Source: Acidobacteriaceae bacterium (GTDB lineage: Bacteria > Acidobacteriota > Terriglobia > Terriglobales > Acidobacteriaceae). From it: DNA of 18,709 nt. The stretch is taken from positions 11,465 through 30,173 of the forward strand of contig PLKY01000159.1 of assembly GCA_003140785.1 (NCBI GenBank), in the 5' to 3' direction. Within the stretch, counting starts at the first letter, position 1. Every line of letters starts with the position of its first letter. The position numbers and the translations under genes were made by a program. Positions 14,513-18,709 of the stretch are shown here, one piece after another. The notes beneath the pieces are model-generated. The model saw only the letters and a list, made by a program, of their open reading frames with translations. It was not told where the DNA came from and made no database searches.

Positions 14513-15325
14513 ATGGCAACCGCTCAACATCCCGCCGCACCCGAACTCCACAAAGGCGTTCAGCCATTGCGTGCCGGTCAGGGCACCAGTTTCCTCTGGC
14601 GCAAACTGCATTCGCTGCTCGGCATCGTCCCCATCGGCGCCTTCCTCCTGGAGCACATGCTCTCGAACTTCGAGGCGCTGAAAGGTCCTGCGGCTTACGG
14701 TGCGCAAGTCAGGTTCCTCAACGGGCTTCCTCTCGTTCGCATGCTCGAGTGGGTCTTCATCTTCTTGCCCATCCTCTATCACGGCATCTACGGCGTCTAC
14801 ATCTGGCTGCGCGGCAAATCCAACATCGTTTACTATCCTTGGGCCGGCAATTGGATGTACATCGCGCAGCGCTACACCGGCCTGATCGCGTTCGCTTACA
14901 TCTTCCAGCACGTGCTGCGCCAGCGCTTCATGGGCATCAGCCTGCCGGAAAATCCCGGCGCATCCTTCGCCAAGGTGCAGCACGAGCTTGCCAATCCCTG
15001 GATGCTCGCCGTTTACGTCATCGCCATGATCGCCGTCTGCTGGCACTTTGCTTATGGCATTTGGCTCTTCGCAGCGAAGTGGGGCATCACCCCCGGCGAA
15101 GTCGCCCGCAAGCGTTTCGGCTACGTCTGCGCGGCTTTCGGCATTTTGCTCTGCGTCATGGGCCTCGCCAGTATCTGGGCTTTCATCGGTCCCAAATACC
15201 AGAACACCCCCGACATCGTTCCTCCAGCCGTCATTCAGCTCATCGCTCCGAGCCATCAACATCTATCGCTCACGCACGCATCTCTGACATGGCAGCAACT
15301 TCCAACCTTCACCCCCATCCCCTGA
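14513..15325 (+). CDS. sdhC: succinate dehydrogenase cytochrome b558 subunit (diheme membrane anchor)
   Basis: Anchors succinate dehydrogenase in the membrane and passes electrons to quinone through two b hemes. The 270-aa protein has five membrane helices. Histidines H33, H48, H90, H133 and H178 fall at nearly the same spacings as B. subtilis SdhC (His 13, 28, 70, 113, 155), of which four ligate heme. It is therefore the single-subunit diheme type, and no sdhD is needed or present. The N-terminus is about 20 residues longer, and the C-terminal tail after the last helix (about residue 228 on) is also long and polar. AGGAG (14497-14501) lies 11 nt before the ATG, a slightly long spacing. The stop codon overlaps the ribosome site of the next gene. 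Confidence 0.93.
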   Translation: MATAQHPAAPELHKGVQPLRAGQGTSFLWRKLHSLLGIVPIGAFLLEHMLSNFEALKGPAAYGAQVRFLNGLPLVRMLEWVFIFLPILYHGIYGVYIWLRGKSNIVYYPWAGNWMYIAQRYTGLIAFAYIFQHVLRQRFMGISLPENPGASFAKVQHELANPWMLAVYVIAMIAVCWHFAYGIWLFAAKWGITPGEVARKRFGYVCAAFGILLCVMGLASIWAFIGPKYQNTPDIVPPAVIQLIAPSHQHLSLTHASLTWQQLPTFTPIP

Positions 15326-15336
15326 GGAGGTTCCCT

Positions 15337-15849
15337 ATGTCCACAATTCGGCTCACCAGCCAGGAATTCCAGAACTACGCCGCCGCCGCCAACAGCGCCA
15401 TCACAACGCTCAGCAAGGCCGTCGCTGCTTCAAGCCTTGATCCGGAACTTCAGCAGCTGGTCAAGCTGCGCGCCTCGCAAATCAATGGCTGCGCATTCTG
15501 CACCCAACTCCATCTCAATGAGTCGCGCCACATGGGCATTGCCGCGCCCAAGCTCGACCTGCTCGCAATCTGGCGCGAGGCCGGCGTCTTCTCTGATCGC
15601 GAAAAGGCCGCACTCGCATGGACCGAGCTGCTCACGCGTCTCTCCGAACACCACATCACCGACGACGATTACGCCTCCGTCTCCGCGCATTTCGCCCCAT
15701 CGGAACTGGCCTGGCTCAGCGCCGCAGTCGCCGTCATCAATACATGGAACCGTATCGCCGCACCCTTTCAGTTCGCGCCCCCGATTCCGCGCCATCCGAT
15801 TCAACCCGCAGTCAAGGAAACATCTTCTGAAGCAGTACCAGTGTCCTGA
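15337..15849 (+). CDS. carboxymuconolactone decarboxylase/AhpD-fold protein
   Basis: A 170-aa protein with the AhpD-like motif LRASQINGCAFCTQLHLNES: C52 and C55 form the CxxC redox pair, and H59 is the conserved partner. Homologues reduce peroxidatic partners or act as alkylhydroperoxidase-like enzymes; the exact substrate cannot be inferred. Helical repeats with WTELLTRLSEHHITDDDY and AVINTWNRIA match this family. The ATG at 15337 is chosen because GAGGAGG (15324-15330) lies 6 nt upstream, starting inside the sdhC stop codon. This implies translational coupling with sdhC. It lies inside the sdh operon, between sdhC and sdhA, where I know of no standard role for it. Protection of the flavin or iron-sulfur enzyme from peroxide is one possible reason. 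Confidence 0.88.
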   Translation: MSTIRLTSQEFQNYAAAANSAITTLSKAVAASSLDPELQQLVKLRASQINGCAFCTQLHLNESRHMGIAAPKLDLLAIWREAGVFSDREKAALAWTELLTRLSEHHITDDDYASVSAHFAPSELAWLSAAVAVINTWNRIAAPFQFAPPIPRHPIQPAVKETSSEAVPVS

Positions 15850-15907
15850 GCAATGCGCCGAAGGCGCGATTGTGTGGAAGGCAAGACCCGAAAGGATTCG
15901 ATAGAGA

Positions 15908-17686
15908 ATGGCGGGACCAAGAATTATCGTGATTGGCGGAGGCCTTGCCGGGCTAGCGGCTGTAATCAAAATCGCGGAAGCAGGCGGCACCGTCGATCTT
16001 TTCTCCATCGTTCCCGTCAAGCGCTCCCACTCGGTCTGCGCGCAAGGCGGCATCAACGCCGCCAAAAACCTGAAGGGCGAAGGCGACACCACCGACAAGC
16101 ACTTCGACGACACCATCTACGGCGGCGACTTTCTCGCCAATCAAACGCCCGTCAAAGCCATGTGCGAAGCAGCGCCCGGCATCATCGATCTGCTCGACCG
16201 CATGGGCGTGCCTTTCAATCGCACACCAGAGGGCCTTCTCGACTTCCGCCGCTTCGGCGGCACGCTCTACAACCGCACCGCATTCGCCGGTGCCACCACC
16301 GGCCAGCAGCTTCTCTACGCACTCGACGAACAGGTGCGCCGCTACGAGTCCACTGGCCACGTCAACAAATTCGAGGGCTGGGAATTCCTATCCGCCGTGC
16401 TCGACTCCAAAGGCCAGGCCCGCGGCATCACCGCGCTCAACCTCCGCACCATGGAGCTGCGTTCCTTCCCCGCCGACGCCATCATTCTCGCCACCGGCGG
16501 CATCGGGGCGATTTTCGGAAAAAGCACCAACTCCGTCGTCTGCACAGGCTCCGCGCAGTCCGCCGTATTCCAGCAGGGCGCTTATTACGCCAATGGCGAA
16601 TTCATTCAGGTCCACCCCACGGCCATTCCCGGTGAAGACAAGCTGCGCCTCATGTCCGAGTCGGCCCGTGGCGAAGGTGGCCGCGTCTGGGTACCGCGCA
16701 CTGTCGGCGACAAGCGCGCTTTCAAGCAAATTCCCGAGTCCGACCGTTTCTACTTCCTCGAAGAATGGTACCCAAAATACGGCAATCTCGTCCCGCGCGA
16801 CATCGCCACACGCGCCATTCACAAAGTTGTCTACGAGCATCATCTCGGCATCGATGGCCAGCCCATGGTCTATCTCGACCTCACGCACATCGACCGCGAA
16901 ACGCTGAACCGCAAACTCGAAGGCATCCTCGAAATCTACGAGAAATTCGTCGGCGACGACCCGCGCGAAGTGCCCATGAAGATCTTCCCCGGCATGCACT
17001 ACACCATGGGCGGCCTCTGGGTCGACTTCAACCAGATGACCAACGTCCCCGGCATCTTTGCCGCCGGCGAGTGCGAATATCAATATCACGGAGCCAATCG
17101 CCTTGGCGCAAATTCGCTGGTCAGTTGCATCTTCGGCGGGTTCCGCGCCGGCCCCATCGCCATGGCCTACGCCAAGAGCCTGACTGCAGCCGAGGGCGAC
17201 GGCGGCCATGCGGCCGAATTGAAGCGCCAGTCGGAAATCAACAGCAAGCTCATGAGCAACGAAGGCACCGAAAATCCCTTCAAGCTCTGGCGCGAACTCG
17301 GCGAGACCATGACCAAGCACGCCACTGTCATTCGCTACAACAAGGGTCTCGAAGAAGCCGACAAGAAGATTCTCGAGCTGCTGGACCGCTACAAAAAGGT
17401 GAACCTCAGCGACCGCAGCCAATGGGCCAACACCAGCTTCGCCTTCGCGCGCCAGTTGTACAACATGCTCGAGCTCTCGCGCGTCGTCGTCGGCGGAGCG
17501 ATCCTGCGCGACGAATCGCGCGGCGCGCACTACAAGCCCGACTTCCCCGATCGCAACGACGAAAAATTTCTTAAGACCACCAAGGCCGGCTTCACAGGCC
17601 AAGGTTCCAAGCCGCACTTTGAATTCGAAGAAGTCGATATTCAGTACATCAAGCCGCGCCCGCGCCGTTACGACGCCGTGAAATGA
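15908..17686 (+). CDS. sdhA: succinate dehydrogenase flavoprotein subunit
   Basis: Catalytic subunit that oxidises succinate to fumarate with covalent FAD. The 592-aa protein starts with the dinucleotide fold IVIGGGLAGL (residues 7-16). The FAD-linking histidine is H41 in KRSHSVCAQGG. Active-site elements include HPTAIPG (H236), SARGEGGRVW with R254 and E256, MHYTMGG (H364) and HGANRLGANSL (H394, R398). The overall form and the RSHSVCAQGGINAA segment are of the B. subtilis/Bacteroides-like type rather than the E. coli type. AAAGGA (15891-15896) lies 11 nt before the ATG. A minor GCGCC-GAA-GGCGC hairpin (15855-15867) sits in the 58-nt gap after the AhpD-like gene. Together with SdhC and SdhB it forms complex II. 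Confidence 0.96.
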   Translation: MAGPRIIVIGGGLAGLAAVIKIAEAGGTVDLFSIVPVKRSHSVCAQGGINAAKNLKGEGDTTDKHFDDTIYGGDFLANQTPVKAMCEAAPGIIDLLDRMGVPFNRTPEGLLDFRRFGGTLYNRTAFAGATTGQQLLYALDEQVRRYESTGHVNKFEGWEFLSAVLDSKGQARGITALNLRTMELRSFPADAIILATGGIGAIFGKSTNSVVCTGSAQSAVFQQGAYYANGEFIQVHPTAIPGEDKLRLMSESARGEGGRVWVPRTVGDKRAFKQIPESDRFYFLEEWYPKYGNLVPRDIATRAIHKVVYEHHLGIDGQPMVYLDLTHIDRETLNRKLEGILEIYEKFVGDDPREVPMKIFPGMHYTMGGLWVDFNQMTNVPGIFAAGECEYQYHGANRLGANSLVSCIFGGFRAGPIAMAYAKSLTAAEGDGGHAAELKRQSEINSKLMSNEGTENPFKLWRELGETMTKHATVIRYNKGLEEADKKILELLDRYKKVNLSDRSQWANTSFAFARQLYNMLELSRVVVGGAILRDESRGAHYKPDFPDRNDEKFLKTTKAGFTGQGSKPHFEFEEVDIQYIKPRPRRYDAVK

Positions 17687-17710
17687 CAGCGGCAATGCTT
17701 TACCGCCGCT

Positions 17711-17750
17711 GCCATCCTGAGCAAAGCGAAGGATCTGCGGTTGCTTTTTT
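17711..17750 (+). repeat. dispersed CATCCTGAGC-type repeat with T run
   Basis: CATCCTGAGCAAAGCGAAGG (17713-17732) and the bases after it resemble an intergenic repeat I know from several phyla, including Acidobacteria. ATCCT (17714-17718) pairs with AGGAT (17730-17734), and six Ts follow at 17745-17750. It sits 24 nt beyond the sdhA stop and could attenuate transcription into sdhB. Confidence 0.55.
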
Positions 17751-17773
17751 CGGAGTTTTGAGAGTCACGACTG

Positions 17774-17807
17774 CTGGGTGCCCCAGGTCTCGATTTTGAG
17801 ACCTGGG
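17774..17807. repeat. hairpin repeat, copy 1 (GGGTGCCCCAGGTCTC type)
   Basis: The 19-nt sequence CTGGGTGCCCCAGGTCTCG (17774-17792) recurs exactly at 18688-18706, beyond sdhB. Here it continues into a perfect 10-bp hairpin: CCCAGGTCTC (17782-17791), loop GATTTT, then GAGACCTGGG (17798-17807). Confidence 0.75.
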
Positions 17808-17840
17808 AAAGGAAGAAACCCATTGGCTCGTTTTTGAAGG

Positions 17841-17896
17841 GTACGGGCTTTAGCCCGTACAAAATAGGCCGAGAAGATTGAGGGGTTTTAGCCCCT
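17841..17896. repeat. two TTTA-loop hairpins before sdhB
   Basis: GTACGGGC (17841-17848) pairs with GCCCGTAC (17853-17860) around TTTA. AGGGGT (17881-17886) pairs with GCCCCT (17891-17896), with one T-G pair, around another TTTA. The second hairpin ends directly before the GAGGG ribosome site of sdhB, so it could influence translation. No other feature is seen in the sdhA-sdhB gap (17687-17905) apart from the two repeats listed separately. Confidence 0.6.
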
Positions 17897-17905
17897 GAGG
17901 GAAAC

Positions 17906-18655
17906 ATGCCACCCAAGACCGTACAACTCGAAATCAAGCGCCAGGCCAGCCCCGATGCACCCGCCGTTTGGGAGAAATTCGAACTCGAGTGGCGCTCCGG
18001 CATGAACGTCATCTCCGCCATGATGGAGATCGCAGCCAATCCGGTCACCGCCGACGGCCGCCCCACCACGCCCATCACCTACGACTCGAATTGCCTCGAA
18101 GAAATCTGCGGCTCATGCGCCATGAGAATTAACGGCAAAGCCCGAATGGCCTGCTCCGCGCTCGTCGAAAATCTGGAGCAGCCCATCCGCGTCGAGCCTC
18201 TTTCGAAATTCCCGCTCGTCCGCGATCTCCAGGTCGACCGCTCGGTCCTCTTTGAAAACCTGATGCGCGTCAAAGCCTGGGTCCCCGTCGACGGTACCTA
18301 CGATTTGGGCTCCGGCCCACGCGTCTTCCCGCAAGACCAGGAAATCAACTACCCACTCTCCAACTGCATCTCCTGCTGCTGCTGCATGGAGGTCTGCCCG
18401 CAATTCAACGAAGAAACAAACTTCGTCGGCGCAGCCACCATCGCACAGGTGAAGCTCTTCAACAATCACCCCACCGGCAAGGTCTTCAAGGAAGATCGCC
18501 TGCGCGCGCTCGCCGGCGACGGCGGCATTCAGGAGTGTGGCTTCGCACAAAACTGCGTCGAGATCTGCCCCAAACAAATCCCTCTGACCAACGCCATCTC
18601 CGACGTCAGCCGCGACGTAACCATCCAGGCTGTGAAGGACCTCCTCCGCGGATAA
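17906..18655 (+). CDS. sdhB: succinate dehydrogenase iron-sulfur subunit
   Basis: Carries electrons from FAD in SdhA to the SdhC hemes through three iron-sulfur clusters. In the 249-aa protein the [2Fe-2S] ligands are C63, C68, C71 and C83 (NCLEEICGSCAMRINGKARMAC). The [4Fe-4S] set is C154, C157, C160 and C221, and the [3Fe-4S] set is C164, C211 and C217. This matches the E. coli SdhB pattern shifted by five residues. Two further cysteines, C158 and C159, create an unbroken run C157-C160, where relatives usually have Gly or other residues. GAGGG (17897-17901) lies 4 nt before the ATG. It is separated from sdhA by 219 nt of hairpin repeats, unusual in an sdh operon, but same strand and order support joint function. 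Confidence 0.95.
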   Translation: MPPKTVQLEIKRQASPDAPAVWEKFELEWRSGMNVISAMMEIAANPVTADGRPTTPITYDSNCLEEICGSCAMRINGKARMACSALVENLEQPIRVEPLSKFPLVRDLQVDRSVLFENLMRVKAWVPVDGTYDLGSGPRVFPQDQEINYPLSNCISCCCCMEVCPQFNEETNFVGAATIAQVKLFNNHPTGKVFKEDRLRALAGDGGIQECGFAQNCVEICPKQIPLTNAISDVSRDVTIQAVKDLLRG

Positions 18656-18668
18656 CAGAGCGATGCTT

Positions 18669-18706
18669 CGCTTCGATCCGTAGGATCCTGGGTGCCCCAG
18701 GTCTCG
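18669..18706. repeat. partial composite repeat after sdhB, copy 2
   Basis: CTTCGCTTCGATCC (18670-18679 region onward) resembles the inverse of the AGCGAAGGATC part of the 17711 repeat. The exact CTGGGTGCCCCAGGTCTCG follows at 18688-18706. The element runs off the window edge, so its other half cannot be seen. Confidence 0.6.
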
Positions 18707-18709
18707 CTT

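Noticed and set aside
14413..15849. A 478-codon plus-strand ORF spanning sdhC and the AhpD-like gene
   Set aside because: Its first two thirds are Arg/His-rich out-of-frame translation of sdhC. Only the last third, from 15337 with a strong SD, is a real gene.
15853..16635. A plus-strand ORF overlapping the start of sdhA
   Set aside because: Arg/His-rich frame shadow of sdhA without any motif.
16388..17695. A 435-codon minus-strand ORF opposite sdhA
   Set aside because: It lies entirely over sdhA, whose catalytic motifs are certain. It shows no recognisable family and follows from the high third-position GC of sdhA.
17687..18709. CRISPR array
   Set aside because: The repeats are few, unequal and unevenly spaced, with no spacers or cas genes.

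Overview
This window looks like a chromosomal segment from an acidobacterium (class Terriglobia, Acidobacteriaceae-like). That is an inference from three things: a GC-rich gene set with mixed ATG, GTG and TTG starts; a Bacillus-type five-histidine cytochrome b558 SdhC in an sdhC-sdhA-sdhB cluster; and dispersed intergenic hairpin repeats (one related to the common CATCCTGAGCGAAGCGAAGGATC type). No 16S gene or other decisive marker is present. No complete insertion sequence, phage, CRISPR array or rRNA was seen, so this is mostly housekeeping and carbon-metabolism DNA.

Layout, left to right. (1) 1-2109: a possible gene tail, a terminator hairpin, a minus-strand secreted TonB C-terminal-domain protein with a good promoter, a HAD hydrolase and a small membrane protein. 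(2) 2110-4285: a gene-poor gap, then a protein joining a DUF192-like N-terminal domain to a C-terminal PilZ domain through a long proline-rich linker, then a leader region with promoter, 35-codon ORF and hairpin. (3) 4286-6709: threonine ammonia-lyase (ilvA), a PaiB-like FMN-binding protein, tRNA-Leu(GAG) and secG. (4) 6820-9466: a YcbL/GloC-like metallo-beta-lactamase hydrolase, a convergent class I/II aminotransferase and a divergent YihX-like HAD hydrolase. (5) 9681-13541: a secreted GH3 glycosidase with a PA14 insert, convergent with an L-rhamnose/H+ symporter (rhaT), separated by a perfect 15-bp hairpin. (6) 13715-18655: rdgB, then sdhC, an AhpD-like gene, sdhA and sdhB. The sdhA-sdhB gap holds several hairpin repeats, and one of them recurs after sdhB.

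Genes that work together: SdhC, SdhA and SdhB form succinate:quinone oxidoreductase, with an unexpected AhpD-fold protein cotranscribed. The GH3 enzyme and RhaT suggest use of plant-type glycosides. IlvA makes 2-oxobutanoate for isoleucine synthesis, and its 5' leader has the geometry of an attenuator. No wholly new multi-gene system is evident. The most interesting signals are the DUF192-like/PilZ fusion, the ilvA leader, a shared putative leaderless promoter architecture at two genes (GATTCGG, 5 nt, TANNNT, 6 nt, ATG), and the repeats inside the sdh operon.
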